Positions 53,046 through 61,421 are shown, counted from the stretch's first letter. The stretch: DNA of 64,000 nucleotides from an uncultured Myxococcales bacterium (GCA_903842345.1 CAIMLR010000023.1:62001-126000); one strand, 5' to 3'. The notes: generated by a model not told the origin, from the sequence alone. Numbers and translations are program-made.

Positions 53046-53089
53046 CCACGCCCCGCGTCGGCGCGCCCGGCATTTGAGGAGGCTCTTGC

Positions 53090-54871
53090 ATGAACATCGC
53101 GTCGTATTGCCTTCTCATGCTGTCCCGGCTCCTCACGCATTCGCGGCTCGTCGCCATTGCGCTCAGCTTGACGTTCGCGTGTGCGGCGTGTGGCACCACC
53201 GCTTCGCCCGGCGTCGGCGACACCCTGCAATTTCCGGTCCGGACGTCCCAAGGCGGGCTGACGCAGGACGCGTGGCAGGCCTTGCTCAAGACCGACGCGG
53301 CATTTGCCGCTGTGGCCGCCGCGCAAACGCAGCCGTGGCAAATGGCCGGGACGATAGGCGCAGCCGATGGCACGACGCTCACCTGGGCGGAGTTTGCGCC
53401 GAGCGCCGACGCGCCGCGCGAACAGGTCTCCGCCGTTTTTCGTTCGTGCCCCAAGGCCGATGGCGACACGCCGCCGGTTTGCACACATGGCACAGCCGCG
53501 TACACGGCGACGAGCGCGACGTTCACGGATGCTGCGGGCAAGGCCATCGCCGGCCACGTGCCCATGGGTGCCCCGCAGGCGTGGGAGTGGGAAACCTCGA
53601 CCAACCTCGACAACGACAATTCAACCATCGTCGCCGGGCTTTCTGGCGACGCCGCGCCGCTTGACGTGACGACCGTGCTCGCACAGTTCAACGCCATCCT
53701 CGCGCAGAAGCGGCGGTTCGTGCTGCTCTCGTCCTACGGCGCGCAGATGGGCGTGGATGTCCGCGACATCGCGCTTTCGGCACAGGCCAGCGGCCGGTTC
53801 GACAGCATCGAGACGATTGAGTACGTGCGCCGGGGCGACGTCGAGAAGCTGATGCCGACGCTGACCGCGCTGGATACGGTGGTGTGGGTCGGCGCGGGCG
53901 TGCAGCAGAAGCCGAGCAAGGCCAGCCCGCCGACCAAAGCGATCGGCATGAACGTGTCGCGCGGCGTCTTTGGCGATCAGGTCTACTACGGCAAGATCGC
54001 CGGTCCGCTGCTCGATACGCCGCCGTTGGGCGGTCCGGGGCTCATCGTGCTCGCGGGCCAGAACACCTTCCTCGGCGACGTCAGCGACAAAGCCAGCCTC
54101 GCGGCGAGCTGGTACGAGCCGGGCACGCGCCCCGTCGTCGGTTTTTCGCTGCCGCTCGGCACGCCCGGTCCGGACGGCTACCCGCGGATCGCGATGAGCG
54201 ACGTCATCAACACGACCGGCAGCTTCATCAAACGCCTCGGCGACGGCGCGACGCTCGACGCGGCGATGGCCGAGGCCAGCAGCGGCCAGCCGTTCACGCT
54301 CACCAGCCCGATGGCCAGCGACAACCGCAAGAAGTGGACGTGGACCGCGCCGAGCAGCGGCTTCTGGGCCAAGCAGCCGTCGACCGGCAAGCTGGCCATC
54401 AAGATGAACCTGACGAAGTTCGGGCATTGCGTGGAGGCGGTTGAGACCTGCGACATCGCGAGTTGGAAGAACGGCAAGCAGGCGACAGTGCAAAACGGCC
54501 GCATCGAGTTGGACTGCACCAATCCGACCTTCGTGGGCCCGTACTTCACCTGCCAGGACGGCGACACCAACCCGAAGGGCACCAAGTTCAGCGTCTCAGG
54601 CGTGATGCGCGGCACCTTCGCCAACGACCACCTGCTCTTCCTCGTCCAGGGCGCGGACGGTGGCCCGTTGGGCGGCGCGGTCATTGTTGCGGACGGCATC
54701 CTGACCGCGGATGGCAGCGATATTGGCGGCGGAACAACAACGTACTCCTTCTACGGCATGGCGGCGCTCTCGCCCTTCATCGACGCGGACGGCAATTGCT
54801 GCGTCGTGCAGCCCGCAACGCTGACCGGCGACAGCGCGAGCGACTTCAGCACGCTGCAACTTCACAACTAA
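53090..54871 (+). CDS. large lipoprotein of unknown function
   Basis: 593 residues; GAGGAGG precedes the ATG. An N-terminal hydrophobic region (VAIALSLTFACAACG) gives a lipoprotein Cys near residue 34. The middle contains a segment about 240-400 with Gly-rich turns (LIVLAGQNTFLGDVSDKA; VVGFSLPLGTPGPDGYPRI) that could be a compact alpha/beta domain. The C-terminal third is beta-rich with a small cysteine set (HCVEAVETCDIA, DCTNPTFVGPYFTCQDGD, GNCCVV). No family recognised. ribH starts 18 bases after its stop, so the genes are probably cotranscribed, but no link to riboflavin is evident. Confidence 0.8.
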   Translation: MNIASYCLLMLSRLLTHSRLVAIALSLTFACAACGTTASPGVGDTLQFPVRTSQGGLTQDAWQALLKTDAAFAAVAAAQTQPWQMAGTIGAADGTTLTWAEFAPSADAPREQVSAVFRSCPKADGDTPPVCTHGTAAYTATSATFTDAAGKAIAGHVPMGAPQAWEWETSTNLDNDNSTIVAGLSGDAAPLDVTTVLAQFNAILAQKRRFVLLSSYGAQMGVDVRDIALSAQASGRFDSIETIEYVRRGDVEKLMPTLTALDTVVWVGAGVQQKPSKASPPTKAIGMNVSRGVFGDQVYYGKIAGPLLDTPPLGGPGLIVLAGQNTFLGDVSDKASLAASWYEPGTRPVVGFSLPLGTPGPDGYPRIAMSDVINTTGSFIKRLGDGATLDAAMAEASSGQPFTLTSPMASDNRKKWTWTAPSSGFWAKQPSTGKLAIKMNLTKFGHCVEAVETCDIASWKNGKQATVQNGRIELDCTNPTFVGPYFTCQDGDTNPKGTKFSVSGVMRGTFANDHLLFLVQGADGGPLGGAVIVADGILTADGSDIGGGTTTYSFYGMAALSPFIDADGNCCVVQPATLTGDSASDFSTLQLHN

Positions 54872-54889
54872 CGCAAGCAGGAACCGAAG

Positions 54890-55384
54890 ATGGCCAAGTC
54901 GACACGCGATCCGAAACAGCAGCCCAAAGGCGCTGGGATGCACTTTGCCATCGTGGCGGGGCGCTTCAACGCGCACATCACGGAGCCGCTGCTCAAGGGC
55001 GCGCTGGCGGCGTTCAAGAAAGCCGGCGTCGCCGAGCCGATTCCGGTCGTCTACGTGCCGGGCGCGTTTGAGATTCCGCTGGCGGCCAAGAAGTTCGCGG
55101 AGACCAAGAAGTACGACGGGATCCTGACGCTTGGCGCGGTGATTCGCGGCGACACGCCGCACTTTGACTTTGTTGCGGGCGAATGCGCGCGCGGCGTCAT
55201 GCAGGTCAGCCTGGTGACCGGCGTGCCCGTGCTGTTTGGCGTCCTGACGACGGACAATGACGCGCAGGCGATTGCGCGCGCGGGTGGCCCCAAGGGCGAT
55301 CTCGCGATTGACAACAAGGGCGCGGAATGCGCGTTCTCAGCGATTGAAACGGTTGAGGCGCTCCGCCTCGCTGGCCAGAAGTAA
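54890..55384 (+). CDS. ribH: 6,7-dimethyl-8-ribityllumazine synthase
   Basis: 164 residues. It joins 5-amino-6-ribitylaminouracil with 3,4-dihydroxybutanone phosphate in riboflavin synthesis. Family motifs are complete: AIVAGRFNAHITEPLLKGAL (FN substrate contact, about 20), VPGAFEIPLAAKKFAE (about 56), ITLGAVIRGDTPHFDFVAGE (given here as LTLGAVIRGDTPHFD, about 82-96, with the catalytic His) and PVLFGVLTTDNDAQAIARAG (about 110-130). It is followed 29 bases later by nusB, the order found in many bacteria. Confidence 0.97.
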   Translation: MAKSTRDPKQQPKGAGMHFAIVAGRFNAHITEPLLKGALAAFKKAGVAEPIPVVYVPGAFEIPLAAKKFAETKKYDGILTLGAVIRGDTPHFDFVAGECARGVMQVSLVTGVPVLFGVLTTDNDAQAIARAGGPKGDLAIDNKGAECAFSAIETVEALRLAGQK

Positions 55385-55413
55385 GCGGGCAGACGTCACA
55401 AGGGGAAGCGCAG

Positions 55414-55950
55414 ATGGGTAGTCGGCGGCGGGCACGCGAATCAGCTCTTCAGATCCTGTTTGGCCTCGATTGGGTCACAGTGGATCTGCATGCGGCGATG
55501 AATGAGTATTGGACCAAGTTTGCTGGCGAGCGGCCCGCGTCCTACGAGGACGTGCGGCGGCATTGCACGGAGCTTGTGGAAGGCGTGGTGGAGCACCGCA
55601 CGATGCTGGATCAGCGGCTGCAGGCCGCGTCCCACCACTGGAAGCTCGATCGCATGAGCGCGGTGGACCGCAACATCCTGCGGCTCGGCGCGCTGGAGCT
55701 GCTGGTGCTGGGCGATCGCGTGCCGCGCAAGGTGGCGATCAACGAGGCGGTCGAGATCGCCAAGAAGTTCGGCAACGAGGACTCGAGCGCGTTCGTCAAC
55801 GGCATCCTCGATCGCGTGGCCAACGCCCTGGGCGTCGAGAAGAGCGCCACCGCCAAGATCGGCGGCGAGAAGGTCAAGCGCGGCGGCAAGGGCGGCAGTG
55901 CCACCGTTGCCGACCAGGAGACCCTCGACGATTCCGGAGAGACGCCGTGA
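55414..55950 (+). CDS. nusB: transcription antitermination factor NusB
   Basis: 178 residues; AGGGGA precedes the ATG. NusB binds boxA RNA with NusE (S10) in rRNA antitermination complexes. The start RRRARESALQILFGLDW is the classic NusB opening. The helix RMSAVDRNILRLGALELLV (about 88-106) and VAINEAVEIAKKFGNEDSSAFVNGILDRVA (about 109-138) complete the all-helical domain. The C-terminus has an extra Lys/Gly-rich tail of about 35 residues (GGEKVKRGGKGGSATVAD) beyond the usual length. Its stop overlaps the next start as GTGA. Confidence 0.97.
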   Translation: MGSRRRARESALQILFGLDWVTVDLHAAMNEYWTKFAGERPASYEDVRRHCTELVEGVVEHRTMLDQRLQAASHHWKLDRMSAVDRNILRLGALELLVLGDRVPRKVAINEAVEIAKKFGNEDSSAFVNGILDRVANALGVEKSATAKIGGEKVKRGGKGGSATVADQETLDDSGETP

Positions 55951-56516
55951 AATTGCGGCTTGCGCTGCCCAAACTGGACGCCGTGGACGAGCTCCCCGGC
56001 GGCGAGGATGCGTGCCTCGTGCTGACGAGCTTCGCCGACGATCGGCCGCTGCGGGGCCTGACCGGGCTTTGCGACTGGCGGCTCAACGGCCAGCTCTCGC
56101 GGCTGCTGCAGCGCGACTTCATCGACGGGCACTATCAGGACGCCATGCTGGTGCCGATCACCGGGCGCCTGCCGTTTGGCCGCGTGCTGCTCGTCGGTCT
56201 TGGAAAACGCAGCGATTTCAATGCCCAGCGCTTTGAGGACGTCTGCCGCTTCTGTTTTGCCAAATTGCTGGGCATGGGCACGCTGCACTTTGCGATGGCG
56301 CTGCCGGGGCGGATTGGCCTGGACGTCGGCGTGCGGCAAGCGCTCGCGGGATGGCGCCGGGCGGTGCACGAGTCATTTCCGCCGGAGACCCTCGCGGACC
56401 TCGATATTTCCTTGCTGGAAGCGGCGGAAGTGCAGCGCGAGCTCGTCGAGCCGATGCGCAACCTCGAGCGGGAACTCAACGAACTCGCGGCGCGCGTGCG
56501 GTCAACTGCGCCGTAG
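55947..56516 (+). CDS. orphan peptidase M17 N-terminal (macro-like) domain protein
   Basis: 189 residues from the GTG at 55947, overlapping the nusB stop; the 335-aa track ORF starts out of the real gene. The segment CDWRLNGQLSRLLQRDFIDGHYQDAMLVPITGRLPFGRVLLVGLG (about 42-88) is the signature of the N-terminal domain of leucyl aminopeptidase (PF02789), which has a macro-domain-like fold. The catalytic M17 domain with its metal ligands is absent. The last 30 residues are a coiled-coil helix (LVEPMRNLERELNELAARV). Ligand binding without peptidase activity is likely. It is coupled to nusB; its 3' end overlaps the convergent gene by 15 bases. Confidence 0.8.
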   Translation: MKLRLALPKLDAVDELPGGEDACLVLTSFADDRPLRGLTGLCDWRLNGQLSRLLQRDFIDGHYQDAMLVPITGRLPFGRVLLVGLGKRSDFNAQRFEDVCRFCFAKLLGMGTLHFAMALPGRIGLDVGVRQALAGWRRAVHESFPPETLADLDISLLEAAEVQRELVEPMRNLERELNELAARVRSTAP

Positions 56517-58520
56517 TCGCCGCAACGTCCACAGCGCCACGGCCGCCAGCGCCAGGAGCCAGCCCAACGCGTTTGGCGCGACACGCGCGCTGTTGCAGCC
56601 CGCCTGACCGGACGTTGTCAATGCGGGCGTTGCCGGCTTGAACTCCGCCACCGGCACGACCTGCGGCAGCATCACAACCCGCGCTGCCAGATTCACCGGC
56701 GTCGTCGGATGCGTGGGCGGGAGCGCGGTCGCCGTCGTGCCGCCGTCCATGCACGCGCCGCGCGCCGTCGTGCCAGTCAGCGCGATGCAGGCAAGGCCGA
56801 CGCCGCAGACCGGCGCCTTGGGGTCGCAGCTCCGGCTGCAGACTGCGTTGCCAGACGCTTGCGCGCACACCAGATCGCTCCGGCACGCGTGGGTCTCGTC
56901 GCAGATTTGGCTCTCCACGCCGCCGCCCGCGTCGCTCCGGCAGAGGCCGGCGGCAGTCGTCGCGTCGCCGTTCCACATGCACCAGCCGCCCTGGCACTCG
57001 CCGCTGTCGCCAAACGGATCGCAGGCGGTGGTGCACGTGCCCAATCCGGCGTAGGTGCGGCCAAAGTCGCAGTTCAGGCCCTTTCCGCAGGCGGCGGTCG
57101 ATGGGCACGGGCTGCCCAGGGTCAAGGCCGCGCCGGGGACGCAGACCTTGCCCTTGCTGGTTTGGCTGCAGCCCGTGCCGGCGGGGCAGTCCGCGGGGAC
57201 GTCGCAAGATTGGGTGCAGACCGCGTCGAATTTCAGGCCCGTGAGCGCGACGCAGGACCCGGTCGCGCAGTCGTACCCGCTGCTGCAGGGCCAGCCGATC
57301 GCGAGCGGTCCGCGGCAGACGTAGTCCGCGCTGCAGGCCGAACCGTCGGGGCAGGGCTTGCCGTTTTGGCAGGAGGGGCGGCACACGCCGTCGTCGCCGC
57401 ACACTTCGCCGCCGCTGCACGTGCCGCTGCAGCCGCGGGCGCATGAACCGCTGCGGAGGACTGAGCCCACGCACGTGCCGGAGGCGCAGTCGCCGGGTAC
57501 GCGGCACACGGCGCCATCGACGCCGACGCCGTGGTCGGTGCAATACGCGCCCGCGGAGCAGGTCGCGCCCGTGGCACAGTCAAAGCTGCTGTTGCAACCG
57601 GAAGTGCAGAAGCCCTGGCCGTTGGCGACGGGCATGCAGAGGTCAGAGCTGACGCAGGCAAAGTCGGACGCGCAGGCGTCCCCGGGCTGGTCGGTGGCGC
57701 GGTCGGCGTTGCAATGGCCGTCGTTGGGCAGGCAGGCGATGCCGCTGGCGTAGGCGCCGCAGCTCGTGCCGATGGGGCAGTCTTCATGGCTCTTGCACGG
57801 TGCGGCACAGTAGGCGAATCCGTCGGGCCACACGAGGCAGCGGCCTGTGCCGGCGCAATCGGCGTCGCTGCGGCAGGGATCGCAGGTCGTCGAGGCGGTC
57901 ACGTCGGTCGCGGGATAGACGAAGCGGAGGCTGCGGGCGTCGTCAGCGGTCAGGGTGCGGCCGGCGCGGTTGGTGCCCCAGAAGTACATCGTCGCGGTCG
58001 GAGCGTGGGTGTGCGTCAAGCCCAGCGCGTGGCCGAGCTGATGGGTCAGGACCGACTGCAGATCCGCGCCGGGGCGACCATCCGCCGCGGACGTCGTTGT
58101 GCCGGTAATCCACTGGAAATCGACGCCGTTGAGCGCGATCGTCACTTCCCGCAAGCCGCCGTCGGCGTCCCACTCCATCTCCGTGCGCGCCGTGCCGTCC
58201 GTGTTGGCCCACGAAAAACCGCGATCCAACCAGATGTACACGCCCAGATGCGGCGCCTGGCGCACGAGGCCGCCATAGCTCAGTTGCACCCGCGTATCGG
58301 CCACTGCGTTCCACGCGGCGATGGCCGCCAACGTCACGGATTGCAGCTTGCCCACGCTGATTTTGTCGACGGGATCAGCCTGCACGTACACCGGCCACGG
58401 CGTCCGCGGCGCGTGCACAACCCGCCCGCCGGCAGTCCGCAGCGCATCGAACGCCGACGCGGTCGTCGCCAGCAGAAGGACCAGCAGAAGGAACGGCAGA
58501 ACTCGCAGGTGCTTCTTCAC
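56502..58520 (-). CDS. matrixin-like protein with Cys-rich array and MYXO-CTERM-like tail; HQxxH site
   Basis: 672 residues from the GTG at 58520. A Sec signal (LLLVLLLATTASA) is followed by a matrixin fold (about 25-215). The zinc motif reads LTHQLGHALGLTHTH (160-172), where metzincins have HExxHxxGxxH. Both His and the third His are kept, the Gly is kept, but the catalytic Glu is Gln (codon CAG), and a Met-turn candidate TATMYF follows. Residues about 225-600 are a Cys-rich array of CxxDxDCxxGxxC modules. The end, AGCNSARVAPNALGWLLALAAVALWTLRRLRRS, has the Cys, hydrophobic helix and Arg cluster of MYXO-CTERM tails sorted by myxosortase. It is probably surface-attached, and either inactive or a zinc-dependent binder. 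Confidence 0.85.
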   Translation of the reverse strand: MKKHLRVLPFLLLVLLLATTASAFDALRTAGGRVVHAPRTPWPVYVQADPVDKISVGKLQSVTLAAIAAWNAVADTRVQLSYGGLVRQAPHLGVYIWLDRGFSWANTDGTARTEMEWDADGGLREVTIALNGVDFQWITGTTTSAADGRPGADLQSVLTHQLGHALGLTHTHAPTATMYFWGTNRAGRTLTADDARSLRFVYPATDVTASTTCDPCRSDADCAGTGRCLVWPDGFAYCAAPCKSHEDCPIGTSCGAYASGIACLPNDGHCNADRATDQPGDACASDFACVSSDLCMPVANGQGFCTSGCNSSFDCATGATCSAGAYCTDHGVGVDGAVCRVPGDCASGTCVGSVLRSGSCARGCSGTCSGGEVCGDDGVCRPSCQNGKPCPDGSACSADYVCRGPLAIGWPCSSGYDCATGSCVALTGLKFDAVCTQSCDVPADCPAGTGCSQTSKGKVCVPGAALTLGSPCPSTAACGKGLNCDFGRTYAGLGTCTTACDPFGDSGECQGGWCMWNGDATTAAGLCRSDAGGGVESQICDETHACRSDLVCAQASGNAVCSRSCDPKAPVCGVGLACIALTGTTARGACMDGGTTATALPPTHPTTPVNLAARVVMLPQVVPVAEFKPATPALTTSGQAGCNSARVAPNALGWLLALAAVALWTLRRLRRS

Positions 58521-58626
58521 GTCGCCAAGCGTAGGACTTGCCGCTCCCAGAGTCCATGCACCGCGCCGCGATGGTTGTCGCAACAGGATCTAGTCGCTTG
58601 AAATTACGCAGCGAATCAATCTTCTC

Positions 58627-58654
58627 TTGACCCCCTATCCTCGGCGACTATGCT
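58627..58654 (+). promoter_or_regulatory. candidate sigma70 promoter for the 93-residue gene
   Basis: TTGACC, 16-base spacer, TATGCT. Transcription from here would give a leader of about 115 nucleotides before the ATG at 58778. Confidence 0.5.
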
Positions 58655-58682
58655 CCGCCGCCGACAGCCGCCTGTGCCGTGT

Positions 58683-58758
58683 GCATCCCGCGAGGATGCC
58701 CATCACCGGTGGTCCCAACCTGACCTGCTCGACCCGCTTCCGGCGGACACAGCAGGTC
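58683..58758 (+). promoter_or_regulatory. structured 5' leader with nested hairpins
   Basis: Two hairpins can be drawn in the leader of the 93-residue gene. The first, 58683-58699, pairs GCATCC with GGATGC. The second, 58722-58758, pairs GACCTGCT with AGCAGGTC and, inside, CCGC with GCGG. The second ends eight bases before the GAGG ribosome site, so folding could affect translation. A riboswitch or protein-binding leader is possible; no known class is recognised. Confidence 0.45.
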
Positions 58759-58777
58759 AACATGACGAGGATCCCGC

Positions 58778-59059
58778 ATGAGCAACGCTCTTCCAGTCGT
58801 AGCCTTGGACGACAACAGCCGCCCGCGTCGCTTGAATGACGTATTCCGTTGCGGCCAGCGGTCTCGTAACCTGCTCCTCGCGACCTGTCTGGATGACTAC
58901 ATGAACGCCAACGCGCTCCGCGTCCGTTCGATGGTGTGTTTTGAGTGCACGCAGGGCGTGACGAACCGCGAGGCCTTTGCCGCCGATGCGGATACGGAAG
59001 GCCTGCTCGACTCCGAGATCTGGGCGCGCCTGATGCAGGACCTCAAGGACGAGAACTAG
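58778..59059 (+). CDS. small cysteine-containing protein of unknown family
   Basis: 93 residues with GAGG before the ATG. The sequence looks like a real, soluble protein: DNSRPRRLNDVFRCGQRSR, then LLATCLDDYMNANALRVR and SMVCFECTQGVTNRE, with an acidic C-terminal helix (EIWARLMQDLKDEN). Four Cys include one CxxC (CFEC), which could hold a zinc or form a redox pair. No signal peptide. It stands alone behind its own promoter and a structured leader. No known family comes to mind. Confidence 0.7.
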   Translation: MSNALPVVALDDNSRPRRLNDVFRCGQRSRNLLLATCLDDYMNANALRVRSMVCFECTQGVTNREAFAADADTEGLLDSEIWARLMQDLKDEN

Positions 59060-59265
59060 CCGAGGCGCCAGACGCGGGCCGCGGATCGGGTTGCGCGACT
59101 GCGGCACCTTGACCGCGGCTGCGCCCGGCGGACCGCAACTCACGGCAATCGCTTGGCTGGGCCGGTACTTTGACGCGCGGCAGTTGTTTGCCTCCGCCTG
59201 GACTGCGTGTTAGCCTGATTCAAAGCGGTGCGTTTGGCGTTTTCTACGCCCGCAGCGGGTCGGGA

Positions 59266-59334
59266 ATGAACTTCGCGCGGCGCCGGCTCGACAGTACGAA
59301 CTTCGCGCGCCGCGGGCTCGACAGGGACGTGTGA
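59266..59334 (+). CDS. possible 22-codon leader peptide with duplicated motif
   Basis: Too short for the ORF track. ATG at 59266 reads MNFARRRLDSTNFARRGLDR, then DV and TGA. The 10-residue unit NFARR(R/G)LD(S/R)(T/D) occurs twice because the DNA carries a 30-bp tandem repeat. The stop overlaps the kinase ATG at 59334 (TGATG), the arrangement of translational coupling. A weak GGGTCGGGA precedes its ATG. It is Arg-rich (six Arg in 22). It may be a regulatory leader or simply the relic of the repeat; translation is unproven. Confidence 0.35.
   Translation: MNFARRRLDSTNFARRGLDRDV
59268..59327 (+). repeat. two tandem 30-bp repeats before a kinase gene
   Basis: The copies both begin GAACTTCGCGCG and share GGCTCGACAG near the end; they differ at only a few positions. 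A third, more decayed copy may lie just upstream. The array ends seven bases before the kinase ATG and contains the possible leader peptide. Confidence 0.7.
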
Positions 59335-61388
59335 TGGCCTCGGCAAACGCCAATACTTTTCCGCAGGCCTTTGGCCGCTACATCCTGACCCAAAAGATTG
59401 CGATGGGCGGCATGGCGGAGATCTTCCGCGCCAAAAGCCTTGGCGCTGAAGGCTTTGAGAAAGTCGTCGTCATCAAGCGCATCCTGCCGCATTTCAGCGA
59501 GGATGAGGGCTTTGTCACGATGTTCAAGGACGAGGCGCGCGTTGCAGCGCACCTCTCGCACGCCAACGTCGTGCAGATCTTCGATTTCGACGAAGCCGAG
59601 GGCCTGTTCTACATCGCGATGGAGTACGTGGAAGGCCAGGACCTGAAGCGCGTGCTCGATCAAGGCGCCAAGAAAGCCCAGCCGCTGTCGATCGCCCAGG
59701 CCGTGCACATCATCATCGAAGCCGCGCTCGGCCTGCACTACGCCCACACGCGGGTGGTCGACGGCGCGCCGCTGAACATCGTGCATCGCGACGTCAGCCC
59801 GCACAACATCATGGTTTCCTTCAGCGGCGAAGTGAAAATCATGGACTTTGGCATCGCCAAGGCCGCCAGCCGCTCCACCAAGACCCGCGTCGGCACCGTC
59901 AAGGGCAAGTGCGCGTACATGAGCCCCGAGCAGGCGCGCGGCAAGCCGCTGGACGCCCGCAGCGATCTCTTCGCGCTGGGCGTGTGCCTCTGGGAAATGC
60001 TGACCGGCAAGCGGCTTTTTGTCGGCGAGTCGGACTTTGAGACGCTCAACAACGTGCTGAAAGCGGAAGTGCCGGCGCCGTCCGAGCTGAATCCTGACGT
60101 GCCAAAAGAACTCGACGCGATCGTGTTGAAGGCGTTGTCGCGCGAGCGCGAGGATCGCCAGGCGGACTGCGCGGCTTTTGCTGGTGAATTGCGGCGGTGG
60201 TACTACTCATCGGTCGCCGATCCGGATGCCGCGAGCCTCAAAGGCTACATGCACGAGCTGTTCGCGGACGACATCGCGCAGCTGCGCACCGACGTTGCGG
60301 CGGAAGTCGCGATGATGGAGCAGCTGCGCAGGAACGGCCTGCCCGCGCCGGGATCCAATTCGCAACAGCGGCGCATCGTCACGGGCTCACAGCCGGCTGC
60401 GCGCGGGATTCCGGATGAACGGACGATCGCGCTGGACTCCAGCCCGAACGAGCACACGTTGGCCCTGCCGGATGGCATCGCGTCAGCGTCCCACGTGCAG
60501 CGGGGGCAAACGAACAGCGCGCCGACGGCCAAGTCGCGCACGGGCTGGTATGTGGGCGTGGGTGTGGGCGCGGCCGTGCTTGCTGCCATTGCGGTCATTG
60601 CCGCGGGCGGTGGCAGCAAGCCAGCCTCGGGCGACGCGACCGGGACGACGAGCGCGGCAGTGGAAGGTGCGGTCGCGCCCAAGGCCCACAAGATCGGCAT
60701 CCGCATTCACGCGCCGGGCGCCCAGCAGATCCTTGTGGACGACAATCCGATCTGCACGGAGCCCGACTGCGACTTTGGCGGCGAGCAGGGCAAAACGGTC
60801 AAGATCCTCGCGCGCGCCGGCGAGCGGATGAAGATCGTCTACCACAAGCTGGATCAGGACGGCGCCACCGTCGAGGTCAAGATTCCGGAGCCGGCAACGC
60901 CGACCGCGCTTGCGGCTGCGACTGGCCCCGTGGTGATCGTCCACGTGGAACCGGCGAGCGCAACCGTCACCGTCAACGACCACGCGCTCGCGCTCAGCAA
61001 TTCCAACGCCAAAGTCGTCGACGCCAAGCTGGGCGACACGCTGCACGTCGAGGCCAAAGCGGAAGGCTACCGCAGCGAGCGCCAGGACTTCGTGGTCAAG
61101 AACCCGCAGATTGAGACGTTTGTGCTGTCGCTGGAGAAAGAGAAAGAAAAACGGACGGATAGCGCGCGCACTGCACCGGCGGAGCCCGGGAAGATCGTGG
61201 TGACTGCGCAGCCGTGGGCGAAAGTGTCGGCCAAAGGCAAGGACCTGGGCCTGACGCCGGTGAAGACCGAGTTGCCGGCGGGCAAGTATGCATTGACGCT
61301 AACCAAAGGCGACACGAAGAAGACGGTCAGCGTCGTCGTGAAGCCCGGTCAAACGGCGACGGTAAACGTGGATATGCGGACGGAATAG
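59334..61388 (+). CDS. Pkn-type Ser/Thr protein kinase with PEGA-like C-terminus
   Basis: 684 residues from the ATG at 59334, with AGGGA seven bases upstream; a GTG precedes it directly. The kinase domain (about 15-280) has the loop IAMGGMAEIFRAKS, VVVIKRILPHF with the ATP Lys, catalytic loop IVHRDVSPHNIMVS, the metal-binding DFG in IMDFGIAKA, and MSPEQARGK. HRDVSPxN rather than HRDLKPxN is characteristic of myxobacterial kinases. A membrane helix (VGVGVGAAVLAAIAVIAAG) lies near 405. The periplasmic part holds PEGA-like repeats (VIVHVEPASATVTVNDHAL; IVVTAQPWAKVSAKGKDLG). The gene stands alone before the tRNA. Confidence 0.93.
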   Translation: MASANANTFPQAFGRYILTQKIAMGGMAEIFRAKSLGAEGFEKVVVIKRILPHFSEDEGFVTMFKDEARVAAHLSHANVVQIFDFDEAEGLFYIAMEYVEGQDLKRVLDQGAKKAQPLSIAQAVHIIIEAALGLHYAHTRVVDGAPLNIVHRDVSPHNIMVSFSGEVKIMDFGIAKAASRSTKTRVGTVKGKCAYMSPEQARGKPLDARSDLFALGVCLWEMLTGKRLFVGESDFETLNNVLKAEVPAPSELNPDVPKELDAIVLKALSREREDRQADCAAFAGELRRWYYSSVADPDAASLKGYMHELFADDIAQLRTDVAAEVAMMEQLRRNGLPAPGSNSQQRRIVTGSQPAARGIPDERTIALDSSPNEHTLALPDGIASASHVQRGQTNSAPTAKSRTGWYVGVGVGAAVLAAIAVIAAGGGSKPASGDATGTTSAAVEGAVAPKAHKIGIRIHAPGAQQILVDDNPICTEPDCDFGGEQGKTVKILARAGERMKIVYHKLDQDGATVEVKIPEPATPTALAAATGPVVIVHVEPASATVTVNDHALALSNSNAKVVDAKLGDTLHVEAKAEGYRSERQDFVVKNPQIETFVLSLEKEKEKRTDSARTAPAEPGKIVVTAQPWAKVSAKGKDLGLTPVKTELPAGKYALTLTKGDTKKTVSVVVKPGQTATVNVDMRTE

Positions 61389-61421
61389 CCGCCGTCGCGG
61401 CGCTGCTGTGCAGGCACACGC

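Larger units (their letters stand above)
52772..53089. other. 318-bp divergent promoter region
   Basis: No gene is visible. It separates the FHA-AgmX pair (-) from the ribH operon's first gene (+). Candidate promoters face both ways (52905-52933 minus, 53017-53045 plus). About 130 bases between the minus promoter and the ATG at 52771 would be transcribed as a long 5' leader without an obvious fold. Confidence 0.6.
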
